Source: Stagonosporopsis chrysanthemi
Taxonomy: Eukaryota > Ascomycota > Dothideomycetes > Pleosporales > Didymellaceae
Reading direction: 5' to 3'
Length of the DNA: 64,000 nt
Assembly: GCA_022560025.1 (NCBI GenBank)
Contig: JAFISE010000027.1
Span: 186,001-250,000 of the forward strand
Part shown: positions 35,886 through 47,978 of the stretch, piece by piece
How positions within the stretch are numbered: the stretch's first letter is position 1
Layout of the letters: each line of letters starts with the position of its first letter
Notes under the pieces: model-generated
What the model was told of the DNA's origin: nothing
Databases searched by the model: none
Seen by the model: only the letters and a program-made list of their open reading frames with translations
Program-made: the position numbers and the translations under genes

Positions 35886-37046
35886 TTTTTTGCAAGTCTG
35901 TCAGACGGTTTTGCATTGTGGGCGTTGGTCGCTGAAGACGAGCTGAATATACATGGATACAACAATTGATTGCAGATAGACTTGCATTTCGCATCAAACC
36001 CACCTGGACTCATGTCCTGTTCATTCGTGCACTAGCGGGCTTGAAGCGCATTGACCTATCACAGGCTGTGTGTCAATCGCTCCATTGTCGGCATGATGGT
36101 GTTCCATGTCCATTGCGTGAGCCGCCGAAGTTAGCGAAAGCAGAAGAGAGCGACGCAGTTCTGGGTCAAGCAGCTGCAGTATCTATAACGACAGAGATTA
36201 AACCGCACAATAGAACTTGTACGCTTAGCGTATTTTATAGTAAAATACTAAATTACTATTTACTACAAAGTACTACTTTACTATCTAGTATCTACTACAA
36301 ATAGTAGAAATTGTATTTACTAGTACATACTATTGTAGTATTTCTTAAAGACGAACGTGACAAAATCTCGAAAATGACGTAGGACACCCTCTTGTCTAAT
36401 CGCGGCTCCATGACAGTGCATGCTGAAGACGACACAGGACGATAGGGAACTTGTACGTCGTCGGCAATCTTCCACCCTCGGATGCCGCCTCATCATCGGC
36501 AATTGGCTGGTGGATCCCAACACACCCTTCTAGTTTTCTATCTTCTGGTATCGGATCCATCCTTATCAACTATACACGCCCTATATACGCGATTACCAGG
36601 TTTGCCCTGTTTTTCAATCCCCAGTCCTGACTAAGATCTGAGCCGCAAATGAGTCAACGATCATGTCGCCCTTTGACAACGATCGTTTGCGCCTTGAGCC
36701 GACGAACCCCAGACCCAGGGCGCGCAAATGCAGAACGCCTTTAGCCTCATGTGGCATCGAGCATTGCCAATCACCCTCCTCGTTCCCCCACTCTTGAGTT
36801 GGTGAGGCCTAGCGACTTTCACCCCGCCTTTTAGTGTAGCGCCAGAGCCTCGAGCTTGACCAAGAGCTCGGGCGTGATAGCGGAAGCGGTCACCCTGATA
36901 AGCTTCCTGGAGCACATTGCTCCGAGTCGTAGTTGGATAGAGCAAGCGCGGCTTACCCTAGACCCCCATTATAGAACTGCAGTCGCCCCCAACCTTCAAT
37001 TGCGCACCGAACATCACGATTTCAAACGCAGTGCGGCAATAGGGCT
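35886..37046. other. hxnT-hxnR intergenic region
   Basis: It holds the hxnT terminator and the hxnR promoter. The AT-rich palindromic island at 36230-36350 is the only striking feature. GATA core sites occur at 36875-36880 and 36896-36901. Small frames have no family match. Confidence 0.5.
36230..36350. repeat. AT-rich TACTA/TAGTA palindromic island
   Basis: About 120 bp, strongly AT-rich in a GC-balanced neighbourhood, built from many TACTA and TAGTA words. The ends AAATACTA (36243-36250) and TAGTATTT (36336-36343) are inverted repeats and the arms stay partly complementary inward, so it could fold into an imperfect hairpin. It may be a decayed MITE or a replication-slippage product. No target-site duplication was recognised. 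Confidence 0.5.
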
Positions 37047-40000
37047 ATGGCTTCAGTTGCTTCTGATCAATCGAGAACCATGCCGCGTCGCAAGAGAAGG
37101 GATATCACAGGCAAAGAAGAGGGAAGGAAGTTTGTCTGTGATACTGCTGGGTGTGAAAGAAGCTTCACCAGAGCCGAGCATCTTCAACGACATCTGCTGA
37201 ATCACTCAACCGGAGAGCACACTTGTGACCGATGTCGAGCTCATTTCAAGAGAAGAGATTTGCTCGGTAAGCCACGTATTTTATTTCTTCGGGATTTCAT
37301 TTCTTCGGGATCGGACGAACCTGGACCGGATAGCCTTTCCGAGCTACACACATGCTCTACTACGATGTTAGGCTTGAGAGGTAGTGTCTTTACACATGCT
37401 TTCGCCATGTAATTCTCCTCACATTTGTTTCGTTTAGTGTTTCTGCGGACCGTGCTTTCTTTCCATCAGGACGATCCTAGAGCGTCGTTACCGAGACTTC
37501 GGCTCGCTGTGATCTGCCCCCACTGTACGTTATCGAAGACTGTTTGTTGTCTCATTGTCCTGCAAGTAGGATGTTCCATTGTTTGCTGTTGTCTCTGAAC
37601 GTTTTTCCAACGTTGCCACTGACACCATGAGTAGAAAGGCATATGGCCCGTCACAAGCAAAAGGATGAAGAAGCCGGCGCCGAAGGATGTGGCGTTCTAA
37701 ACACTCGTGAGGCTCACGCATAATTGCAACGTGCGGTTCGGAAGACTGACTCAAGATAGGCAAGCGCATGTGGAAAGACGCCGATGGCAAGATCGTAACT
37801 AAGAAACCCGCCATTGCCAACGAAGCTGGAAAGCCACAACAATCCCCACAGCCACAACACGTCGACCCACTACAGGCTCTTGCGGACTTTGCCTTGTTCG
37901 CAAGAAACGAAGAGGGCGCTCCAATATCACCTCCCATCTCACACAACGCATCACTGAGCAACTCGTTAGACGACCACGATTCTGGCATTGCTTCGGCCTA
38001 TCCATCAGCAACGCTAGATCCCAACGCACTCTCAACGCAAACCTTCTCGCCGATCGATCAGAGATTCTGGTCTGAAGACTTGTCACAACCCGAGCCTGGT
38101 CCCTTCACTACTACTGCATTTGACGATGCACCTTTCGACGAAATTTTCAATCCGGATACGGCAAGCTCATTTAACAACCCGTTCACTACAATGAACAACT
38201 ACAACTGGCTCTTCGATATGGACCTGGCTCAGGTGACGCAACCTCAACAGCCAGCAGCCATACACGACACCTTTCCTGCATATTCATTCTCCAACAACGT
38301 GTCGCAACCCAGCCATGCTTTCGATCTTCAGCTTGACCACATGAACTTCGACAAAGCGCTGTCTACAGGTGCTGAGTTTGGCTCCCTTCCATCACAGCGT
38401 ACAGATTCGGTAGTTCTTCAGTCTCCCACGGCACCGATGATCACCCCACCTTTCAGCGAAGAGCATCAGTTGCCACCAAACAAAGTTTCTACTCAGCCAC
38501 TCCAACTCAGCGGTGTCGAAGTTCAGCCGCTTGAACGACACCAGTCCCAAGTACCACGGAACACGTTGTTGCCAGATATAGAACGACCGATGTCCATGCT
38601 TCAGCCATCGCGGAGTTTGCCCATCATCGACGAGCTAGCCCGACAGCAGATGCTAGATCTCATTGACATCACGCAACCCACTGCTCCAGATGGCAGTATA
38701 GTGATGAGAGATCATCCACTTCTTTCCCTGAGTTGCCTTCAGACTTACTGCGACTTATTCTGGACTCGCTTCAACACCACATACCCACTCTTGCATATGT
38801 CCACGTTCGAGCCCTCACATGTTGACACCTTACTACTAACAACTGTACTACTACTCGGAGCAACTTACGGCGAGAAAGACGCACACCAGCTTGCAGTACG
38901 TCCTGAACTCCTCAACAGTGCGATAGGCAGCAGCTGACACGCACTAGGTATGCATACACGATGTACTGAGGCCACAGATCTTTCAGAGCGCTGGTTTCTC
39001 TGCGAAGCCAGACTTATGGGTATTACAAACAATTCTGCTTGTTGAGTGCTTCGGTAAGAGCAGAGCAGGGCAAAAGCAGCACGAAATGTCTCATCTCTTT
39101 CATGGGCTGCTGATCAACCTCATTCGTCGAAGTGATTGCCAGAGCATTCGGCCACCCAGGCTGGAGGACGCCACTGACGACTTAGAGGACGACTGGAAAA
39201 CATGGGTCGATGCTGAGCAGAAGAAACGGTATGTTTTCAAAATTGAAACTAAGGATGAACCTTGCACTAAAGACGACAGGCTCGCCCTTTTATGTTTCAT
39301 GTGGGATACCCAGCATGCAGTGCTTTTCTGCCAGTCCTTGTGTATGTCAGCTTTTGAGCTGCGATCAAATCTGCCTTGCCACCAGTCACTCTGGGAAGCC
39401 GACTCAGCAGAGACCTGGCACCAGTTACGGCAAAAGCAGCCTCCAACTCCACTATTCCTTTCTTGTTTGAAGATGTATTTGCATCCAAACGCCTCGGTCG
39501 TCCCAAAGAACCTCAACAACCTTTCTCGCTCACTCTTACTGCACGGTCTGATGTCTGTAGCCTGGGATATGCAGCGACGCGACCAAACCTCACTAGGCGA
39601 CCCCATCTCCGCTAATCCTCTCGGCAACTGGCAATCGCGCTTAGCTGCTTCATACAATGCCTGGCATGTGGACTACGAAGCCTTTTGCACCACATACACC
39701 TCCCAACTCCCCTCACAAGACCACTTCCTCGCTACAGAATTTCAAGTCATGCGCGCCGCCACCCTCTCCCTGTATCACTCCGCCCATATCCTCTTGCACA
39801 CGCCATTTCTCGACCTCCAGATCTACGCCGGCGCACGTCACATCCTTGGCCGACCTGTGGCTCGGGCAGACTACGCGCGCAGTCAACGCATAGTAAAAAG
39901 GTGGGTTGCAGAGAACCTCAAGGAAGCTGGTGCAGCTGTGTGGCACGCCGCCGCTCTCGTAAATCAAGGCGTTGACGTCTTGGACAGCGAGCTTGATGTC

Positions 40001-40408
40001 GGCGCAGGTCGGCTCTGGCATCACCCGTGGGCTGTGTATCTTGGTACCTTGGTCGTCTGGGGCGTATGGTATGCACGGCCTACTTCTCCTACAACAGCAG
40101 GCAAGGATGAGATGGCCCCGTTTTCGTTCCATGACGATGAGGATGAGATCATCTGGGACCCAGCGTGCGAGATGAAGAGTTTGTTGGATACTATCAGTAA
40201 GACTGAGCCGGAGATGCTGCTACAGGCTGGATATAAGAATGGGATCTCTGGGGCATTCGGGAAGAGAGGCACAAATGGGCTAGCAGCTTGCGTGAGTCGG
40301 TGTCTGAGTAAAATTCGGTGGGCGGTGGTGCACGATGGTATGATGGTTCTCAGGGGACTGGTACAGTGGCGATTGGTCGGTGGGAGTGGCGGCGGTATGT
40401 TCGCGTAG
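37047..40408 (+). CDS. hxnR: C2H2 zinc-finger / fungal-specific transcription factor, probable HxnR
   Basis: The probable pathway-specific activator of the nicotinate cluster. Exons 37047-37266, 37635-37706, 37760-38895, 38948-39228 and 39280-40408 give 945 residues. Two C2H2 fingers lie near the N-terminus: CDTAGCERSFTRAEHLQRH...H, then CDRCRAHFKRRDLLERHMARH, the second completed only by splicing a 368-bp intron. A basic PRRKRRD stretch precedes them. A Pro/Gln/Ser-rich middle of about 250 residues is followed by the fungal_trans regulatory domain (LSCLQTYCDLFWTRFNTTYPLLH, then helical repeats to the end). This architecture matches A. nidulans HxnR, a two-finger C2H2 protein with a fungal_trans domain, and the position between hxnT and hxnP supports it. 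The ATG at 37080 is an alternative start. Confidence 0.82.
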
Positions 40409-40738
40409 TGCGATCACAATGATCATAATAATACCAGCTAGTGCAGCTCGGTAGCAACAGTATTTTCATTTGCTGTCGTGCTATGAGATTGACATATAAT
40501 GCAGATCGAAATATAATGCAGATCGATGACATAACATGAACTGACACTGCAAAGTGACACGCAGGCTGAAACCACAACACTTTGCGAATAACGAAGTCCG
40601 GTATTGGAGTACGCATCAAACTACGATACAAAGCCCAATAAGTTCTGTGGTTCATGCAGTGTATTTCAACTGACGCCATAATTCAGTGAAAAGCTAAGAC
40701 CTGGAACAGCTTATGACATCCTTGAAACAGCTGCGACA
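40409..40738. other. Convergent 3' region between hxnR and hxnP
   Basis: A shared terminator region. A 16-bp direct repeat ATATAATGCAGATCGA occurs at 40494-40509 and 40511-40526. No gene is seen. Confidence 0.5.
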
Positions 40739-42383
40739 TTACGTGAAGTATCGCCACATTTCGCTGTCTTCCCCGTCTCCCAGCTCACTCGTCTTCACTT
40801 CCTCTGCCTTGATCGTGACCCCCTGCTGTTTGTTTCGTCTGTGATTATCCATCTTCATCCATCCCCCTAACCACAGGGTAAATACAATGCACGTCACATT
40901 GCAAGCCGCGGTTGCCGCCAACGTTGGGATGTACTTTGGTGCATACTCCTTCCGGAAGGTTGCAGCCGATACGATACCCCCCAAATTTCCAAGTCCCACC
41001 AATAGGCCTGTTGTAGCAGCTCGTGCGTTCTCGTTGAGATTGTTGTTGTTATGCCATGAGTGGAACAAGCAGCTGGGGATGTAGGCGCCAGCTGCAAGCA
41101 TAAAGCAGGCAAAGTATGCTACACCTTTGTTGGCCAAGACGTCGATTGAAGCCAGGATAATCAGGCCGACGAGTGAGATGCATAGCGAGAGGACAATGTG
41201 AAAGGTACGCTCGCGAAAGTAGTCGCTGCTGTAGGTGACGCAAAGGAGCACAACGAAGCCAGCTGCATTCGGTGCAACTGTCCAAAGATTGGTTTTCACA
41301 ACACTGTATCCGAGCCTTTGGACAATCTGAGGCAGGAAGTTGGACGTTGTGCTGAAGGCTACCGGGTAGGTAAAGGCGATGATGCACCACGGTGCCATCT
41401 TCCAATTCTTCCATTCTTTGAAACACTCCTTCATGTTGAAGTCATGACTGGCAGAGGACGACAAGTCACGCAGCGTACGGCGCTCGGCTACCTTTCGCTC
41501 GGCTTCGTTGAGAAACCAGGCCGATTGGGGAGTGGCTGGGAGCCATGCATATGCGATGAATGCAATGACGACTGTCATGACACCTGGTAGGTGTCAGTAC
41601 TACCTTTGGAAGTCCTAACGTTAGCTGTGATACTGACCTTCGATGATGAAGAGCCATTTCCACCCCGGTATCGTAGCGTGGTGTATCTGGAAAACACCAA
41701 ACGAAATCAACCCACTGAATGCCCCAGCAAGTAGTGCACTGCCAAAAAAGAGAGCAATGCGAAAGCCAAGCTCCCCACGTGTGTAGAACAGCGTGAGGTA
41801 AAACACAACGCCTGCAAAGAAACCGGCTTCGAATGCACCCAGAAAGAGTCGAATGACCAACATGCCAGCGAAGTTTGTCGCAGCACACTGAAGCAGAGCC
41901 ATCGAACCCCACCCAACCATCACTTTGCACCATTAGCGAAATACCGAGTATCAGAAAACAGGCACCTACAGCTGGGTAACATAACTCTGCCGCTCCATTT
42001 CTTCGTCAGCATGTTCAGCGGCAAGTCGCACAATCCGTTCGGAATGTAGAAAAGCAAGATCAGTAGGCTGTACTGCTCGCCTGTAAATCCCAGATCGACA
42101 TCCATGCCGTCCGTTTTCGCGTTACCGAGGTTACTGCGGTCGACGGAATTGAAGAAGTACATAATTGAGAGGAAGGGCAAGAGGTAGAAGTCGAGTTTGC
42201 GGACTGCTGATGTTAGACGGACTTGCTGAAACTGGGAGTGGGGAAGAGAGTACCATAGGCGCGTTCAGCAGCCTTGTCGACAATATCAAGCGCTGTGCCT
42301 ATTTCGCTGTCTTTGTCTAGGCTGGTGACGGATGCATTGCGTTTCTCTTCGTCGATGACAACGGTTGCTGTAGGATATGCCAT
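40739..42383 (-). CDS. hxnP: MFS permease of the TNA1/Dal5 anion:cation symporter family, probable HxnP
   Basis: A 12-helix transporter of the ACS family, which includes the yeast nicotinate permease Tna1 and the allantoate permease Dal5. Probable role: nicotinate (or derivative) uptake at the plasma membrane. It starts MAYPTATVVIDEEKRN at 42383. Splicing joins ERAYA to VRKLDFYLLPFLSIMYF, RVMLPS to LMVGWGSMALLQCAATNF, and WKWLFIIEG to the next helix. Landmarks are NSVDRSNLGNAKTDGMDVDLG, RLFLGAFEAGFFAGVVFYLTLFY, GWKWLFIIEG and a central polar loop (AERRTLRDLSSS). The C-terminus is polar and acidic. The HxnP identity comes from family and position beside hxnR; hxnZ is the other MFS protein of the Aspergillus set, so this symbol is less certain than the others. 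Confidence 0.78.
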
Positions 42384-42907
42384 TGTCAGGCTTCAGATAC
42401 AGGAAGTTCAGAATAAAGGGACCGGGATGCTCAGGCTGTCTGAGATGCACCAGACGAGGGTGCCACGAGTAGCAACGGTATATCGATCACTTATAAACGA
42501 AAACGCATCGCGCTGTACAGTGTACCCCTCTATCTTTCATTGGTGCCTATCAAAGGTATCAGCTCCACTGAACAGCTGCCGTCATTCAGATACCATGGTA
42601 GGCCTTGAAAAAGCGTGATAGGCGGATAGGAAACTATAGTGAGGAGAGCGGAAAAGTGGGGGAACACATTCTGCGGGCGATTCGCCCAAGCACGGAAGCT
42701 AGCAGTATCGAATCATGAAAGCACTTTCCCAATACCGGCATTTGTATTTTCGAAATTTAAGGCCCAAAAAAGGCTAATGCAAATCTCAATGAATCTGCTA
42801 TTCCGTGAATCAAAACGTGATCTATGCCACTGCGTGTATCGTGTGTATTACTCCAGCCCTTCACCAACGCCGGAACTATGCTGAAAACGTTTTTGTCATG
42901 CAATGCA
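42384..42907. other. hxnP upstream / hxnV downstream region
   Basis: Both neighbours are on the minus strand, so this holds the hxnV terminator and the hxnP promoter. One GATA core site is at 42616-42621. Nothing else recognisable. Confidence 0.45.
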
Positions 42908-44996
42908 CTAGTGGTCCCTCATGAAGCCTTCATAATAGTCATCCATCCAGCTAACGGCCGCCATACCGTTCTCTCTGCTGCCGCTGGCGAACCTGCGCAC
43001 TGTACCGACGTAGCCATCAGGGCGAACGTTGAGAACTACAACTTCATCCTCATCAAGTCCGTCGAGCCACTTGTCCATGACGGTCTGCTTGCGAGTGTCC
43101 TTGTGGGGAATATCATCAAGATAAAATGACCAGGCGGACTCGCGCAGTACAGGCGGCAAATCCTTGATCTCTATATCATCCCGGTTTTGGTCGGTTACCA
43201 ATCCATAAGTGAAGATACCACTGACGGGAGTGTATCGTTCGGGGATGACGAATTGGTCGTGAGGTGCAGCAAGTGGGGGCTGCATTGTGTATGACGCGTT
43301 GCCCGCGGCAGTAACGCGGCCAACGTACGATGCCATGCCAGACTGCTGATGGCATACTATCTCCAGGAAAGGCATTGCCTTGTGTACATCGTGACAGAAA
43401 AAGTATATACGGAACTGGCCAAGTGCCGGAATGTCGGTCTGAATATCCACTGGGTTCGAGTCAATGAATCGGGTGACCTTGCCAGGAGGAAGTAGGAACC
43501 CTGGTGTAAGATGACCACGCGTATACCCTTTGGCAAATACATTGACGGCGTTCGGCGTGTAGCTCACGCCATATCCAGAGATGAATGCGACGTTCTTGGT
43601 GAAATTGGCCGCGAGAGCAGCCGGATCGCCCTCATGGAAAGCATTAGCATGCTCGTAGTCGAAATCGATGAGATCCTGAGCAATCTTCTTCCTCTCTTGC
43701 TCGTAGCTCTCCATCAAGCTAGGCTTTGCGAGACCACGGACTGCGAAGTTCATCTTCCATGCCAGATTCCAGGAGTCATGCATCGATGTATTCATACCCT
43801 GGGCTGCCTTAGGTGAGTGCGTGTGACTAGCATCGCCGGCGATGAACACTCTCTGCTCGGAATCGGTGAATTTGGAAGCCACCCTCTGGCCAATCTTGTA
43901 ACGCCCGAACCATTCAACGTTTTTCCACTCCAGTCTGTAGGGCTGCAAGATCGCTCGTGCTCTGCTCTGTACAAATTCTTGAGGCGTCTGTTCACCGCTT
44001 GAAACCGCCGCTTCCGAGCCTGATCGAAGCTCGATGTAAAGCCGTGTGAGACCACGTTCACGAGGGATCATCAGGACAGAGCCTAGTGTTTCTGACTGAA
44101 TAACAACCTTGCTCCAGATATCCGGAAAGTCTGTATCAAGCACGCCATCTAGTACGCCCCATACCGCATCCGATGAAGCGCCAACAGGCGTAGATCCGGG
44201 AATACATTTGCGCACCTTGGAATGGGCGCCGTCGCACCCAACAACATATCGAGTGGCAAACGACTTCTTGGTCTGGGTAACATCCTGCCTGCAAGTGACA
44301 GTCAATGGCCGGATCATTTGCGGTGTATATTCGACATTCTCGAAAGCTGTGTTGCGCAGCACCACCGTGCCTCGCTCGCGAAGATCATCTTCGAAAACAG
44401 CTTCGACCATGCCCTGATGAACCAACAAGATGTATGGGTCGAGTAGATCGACCACAGGTGGATAGTGAACCTCGCGGCCTGTTCGGTGCAGTGGTTCATC
44501 GGTCGCAGATTTCCAGAAGGATATATCGAATATCTTCACACCCTTGCGCAGCAGAGGCTCTGCGACGCGCATCTGGCGCAGGGTCTCAATAGTCTTCGGC
44601 TGAATGCCATCGGCGCGCCCGGTCGAGGTGCGGTCTGGACGGTCGTCGATTATCCTTGTTTTGATGCCATACCTCACAAGATTATCACTACATTGTTCAG
44701 CTTCGTTGGGTTGTAGCAGTACTACTGGGGACGTACGCGAGCATGAGACCAGAAGGACCAGCTCCAACTACAACAACATCGCTCATGAAGCTCGAGTAGT
44801 CATCGTCTTTGGTGTACGAGAACTGTGACGCAACCTCCAAGCTACTACCCGAGGAACGGGAGCCAATTGAGTTGACGGTCAGTCCGGGCGCCATCTTCTG
44901 GAGCTTCGAATGACCAGTGGGCGACGTTCTTTGCGAAGGGGGCGGCGTCTGATCAGATCCTGAGCGCTTCATGAGGTTCCATATTGAGGGAGACAT
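42908..44996 (-). CDS. hxnV: Phenol-hydroxylase-type FAD monooxygenase, probable HxnV
   Basis: A flavin aromatic hydroxylase (PHOX/phenol 2-monooxygenase class). In the hxn route HxnV is thought to hydroxylate 2,5-dihydroxypyridine further. Exons 44996-44737 and 44687-42908 give 679 residues. The intron interrupts the N-terminal Rossmann motif region: VVVVGAGPSGLMLA joins DNLVRYGIKTRIIDDRP. Also present are GRADGIQPKTIE, YVVGCDGAHSKVRK (DG motif), the second FAD motif GDASHTHSPKAAQGMN, and the thioredoxin-like C-terminal dimerisation domain (FRIYFFCHDV...VVVLNVRPDGYVG). About 75 polar residues precede the first strand, longer than usual, so an internal Met, for example at the MSDVVVVG segment, may be the real start. 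It is divergent from hxnN across 527 bp. Confidence 0.82.
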
Positions 44997-45523
44997 GCTA
45001 TAAGGCTGGCAGCTCCTACTGTCGGTCCGCTAAGGTTCGAAAATGGGGGTACCAGAGAAACCCTGGAGGGGCAAACGTTCGAGCATCTGCTCGAGGTCTG
45101 CCCATTTTCAACTGATATTGGGTGGCCATGACATGGCCCAAGAGCTCAGTAGCTGGGGAATTCTTTTCGCAAGCCCCGAGCAATGAGGCGACCCGTCCCA
45201 GGGATTGCCGAACGACGAAAACAGTGCATGGCAAAGTTGTTTTGGGCGACAAATGGAGGGTGCGCTGCACGGAAGCTCAGAACCCCACCTTCATTCCGCA
45301 GGGACCGAGGCGACACGGTACCTCCACCGCACTGCGTTACGCTGCCCCTTTGCGACTCCACTCTCCGCCCGTGTGGTCGATCAGGACGCAATTGCAGCAA
45401 GATACTGCCCACTGACTACACTCTTATCATGTGTCTTTGACCACGCCTGTCAAGGCGTGACACGGCGCAGGTTGCCGACTTTTGCGCCCGCTCTGGCTTC
45501 GTCCTACCTCCACCAACCGTGCC
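44997..45523. promoter_or_regulatory. Divergent hxnV-hxnN promoter
   Basis: This 527-bp region must carry promoters for both monooxygenase and amidase. A GATA core site is at 45424-45429. GC-rich frames across 45146-45440 on both strands look spurious. I do not find a clear copy of the 17-mer seen in the hxnS-hxnT promoter, only partial CCCCTTTGCGAC-like words. Confidence 0.4.
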
Positions 45524-47502
45524 ATGACTGCTTCCGAAGTGCCACAATGGCTGCAGACCGTTAACGAGAAACGGCTCGCTCGCGAGGAAGGCATCAACAG
45601 GTTTATCGAAACATACGAGGCTCGCCTCCGGGTACTTTTTCTGCCCCTATGTGGACCTCCATTGTCGTTGACGATGCGCTAGCTTCTGCAGCTCGATACT
45701 TCTGGAGGCTCCAAAAGCATTTCACGAGACATTGCGGCTATCGATGGCGTCGATGACAGTCTGCACGCGATTGCTTCTGGCGCCGTGAGCGCCTCAGCGC
45801 TATGCGCTGCCTATGTGCACCGGTACGCTCCGTGCGCGGCCCTAAGATGATCGTACCATGCTCACGCCACATTTTCGTAGGGCAATTGATGCTCACAGAC
45901 GTGTATGATACCACTCCCCACACTGTGATGGGACCGCATTGCTGACTGGCATAGACGAACTGGCACGTCTAGCGTAATGATTGACCCGGAGATTTGACTG
46001 ACGTTGGCAGCCTTACGGAAATTCTTTTTGACGAAGCGTTGCAGCAGGCCAATGAGCTGGACGAGTATCTCAAGAAACATGGCAAACTCGTGGGACCCCT
46101 GCACGGCATATGCATGACTCTAAAGGACCAGTTCGACGTTGAAGGGTTCGATAGCACTCTAGGCTATGTTGGACGTGCTTTCAAGCCTGCCGCACAAGAC
46201 TGCGTTCTAGTGTCGCTTCTGAAGCAGTTGGGCGCCATCGTCATTGCAAAGACGAACCTTCCTCAATCCATCATGGTATGTTATTCCGCTCCAGTGCGTA
46301 TTCTTAAGGCGCTTACGGTTTCTCTTTTGCAGTGGTGTGAAACTGACAACCCGCTATGGGGACTCACCGTGCATCCGAAGAATCCCGATTTTACCCCTGG
46401 AGGCTCGACGGGCGGAGAAGCCACGCTTTTGTCGCTTCGAGGTACCGTAATAGGTTGGGGCAGTGATCTCGGGGGCAGTATTAGGATTCCGTCCCACATG
46501 AACGGATTGTACGGCTTAAAGCCTAGTGTAAGCTAGCCCCCACAAGGCAAACTGCTCGCATACGTGTTGTTTGTGCACTGACAAGCGCAGAGCACTCGTT
46601 TACCGTATCATGGTGTTTCTGTGTCAACTGAAGGCCAGGAACATGTGCCATCGGTCATCGGGCCGATGAGTAGAAGCATTGACTCTCTGGTCGCCGCTAC
46701 CAAGGCTGTCATTGATGCGGCCCCGTGGGATAATGATCCAAAGTGCTCTCCCATGCCTTGGCGTTCAGAGATGTTCGAAGACGTGCAATCTCGACCGTTG
46801 CGTATTGCTGTTATGAGAGACGACGGTGTAGTACGACCACACCCGCCAATTGCACGCGTATTGAATGAAGTTGCAGCCAGACTTAGTCGAGCTGGTCATG
46901 AAATTGTGGGGTGGAGCCCAGGCAGTCTGCATCAAGAGTGTATTGACATCATGGACCAGTACTATACTGCTGACGGAGGCGAGGATATCAGACGAGACGT
47001 TGAGGCCGGCGGCGAGCCCTTTATCCCGCACGTCGATAGTTTGGTGAATAAGGGCAGCCCGATTTCGGTCTACGCGTATTGGCAATTAAACAAACAGAAG
47101 CTCGCGGCACAGAAGCGATTCCTGGAACTCTGGAGGTCGACGCGAAGCGCAAGGTCAGGTAAGGAGATTGACATCCTTCTCACCCCTGTTATGCCTCACT
47201 CAGCGGTTCCACACCGCCAATGTCGATGGGTCGGTTATACCAAGGTCTTTAATTTTGTCGACTATCCAGCAGTTGTCATACCTGCGGGTCTGGTGTCAAA
47301 AGAGCTGGATTGCGAGGCAGCGCGAACGATGGACTTATACACGCCTAGAAATCCGTTGGATGAGTGGAACTGGAACTTGTTCGACGCGGATACAATGGAC
47401 GGCATGCCTATTGGAGTTCAGATTGTAGCACGGCGTCTTCATGAAGAGAGAGCTCTGGGCGCAGCAAAGGCCATTGACAGAATCTTGAGGGAGCTGTCCT
47501 GA
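45524..47502 (+). CDS. hxnN: Amidase-signature hydrolase, probable HxnN
   Basis: Hydrolyses a carboxamide to acid and ammonium; in the hxn route HxnN acts after ring opening. Six exons (45524-45631, 45683-45822, 45881-45900, 45992-46275, 46333-46527, 46591-47502) give 552 residues, typical of fungal acetamidase/FAAH-like enzymes. The catalytic Lys is in MTLKDQFDVEG, the cis-Ser in PGGSTGGEATLL, and the nucleophile Ser in GSDLGGSIRIPS. YGLKPS joins STRLPYHGV at the last splice. The C-terminus has PAVVIPAG and DGMPIGVQIV. Exon 3 is only 20 nt; its borders are inferred from frame and the AIDAH motif. It stands head-to-head with hxnV and just before hxnM. Confidence 0.83.
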
Positions 47503-47978
47503 CCTGTCTTCAGTCGAGATTTCGGCATTGTTTCACCTCAGAACGGTGCGAAAAACGTCAAGCTAAGCATGGTCTCTGTTTGTGCTATTCACAACTTCGA
47601 ACGATCCATACCATTGCACGTGAATTCTTCTGAGGAACCAGCCATAGAAACGTTTCACAAGTCAAGTCTACCATCGTACATTGCAGGAGTGATGATTGCA
47701 AGCTCAAGAACGGCGTCAGAACTGGGGCATGTACGCGTGACACCCGAGTGACAAGAGAGATAAGCCTCTGTCGAGGTTGGATGGATTGAGGGGTCCACCC
47801 CACCCCCACCCTTACACCAGTATTCCACTACCTAGACCCTGCGTCACGATCCAAGTAAGCGGGGTAGATGTTTACTTTTCCAAACATTGCTTTCTCACCT
47901 CAATTCATTACTCGACTTTACAAGCTCATATGCCCTTGAGCTTTGCCGACTTCGACTGCATCGAACTCGATTGTCACA
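47503..47978. other. hxnN-hxnM intergenic region
   Basis: It contains a C-rich CCACCCCACCCCCACCC stretch near 47798 and a GATA core site at 47758-47763. No gene is seen. Confidence 0.45.
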
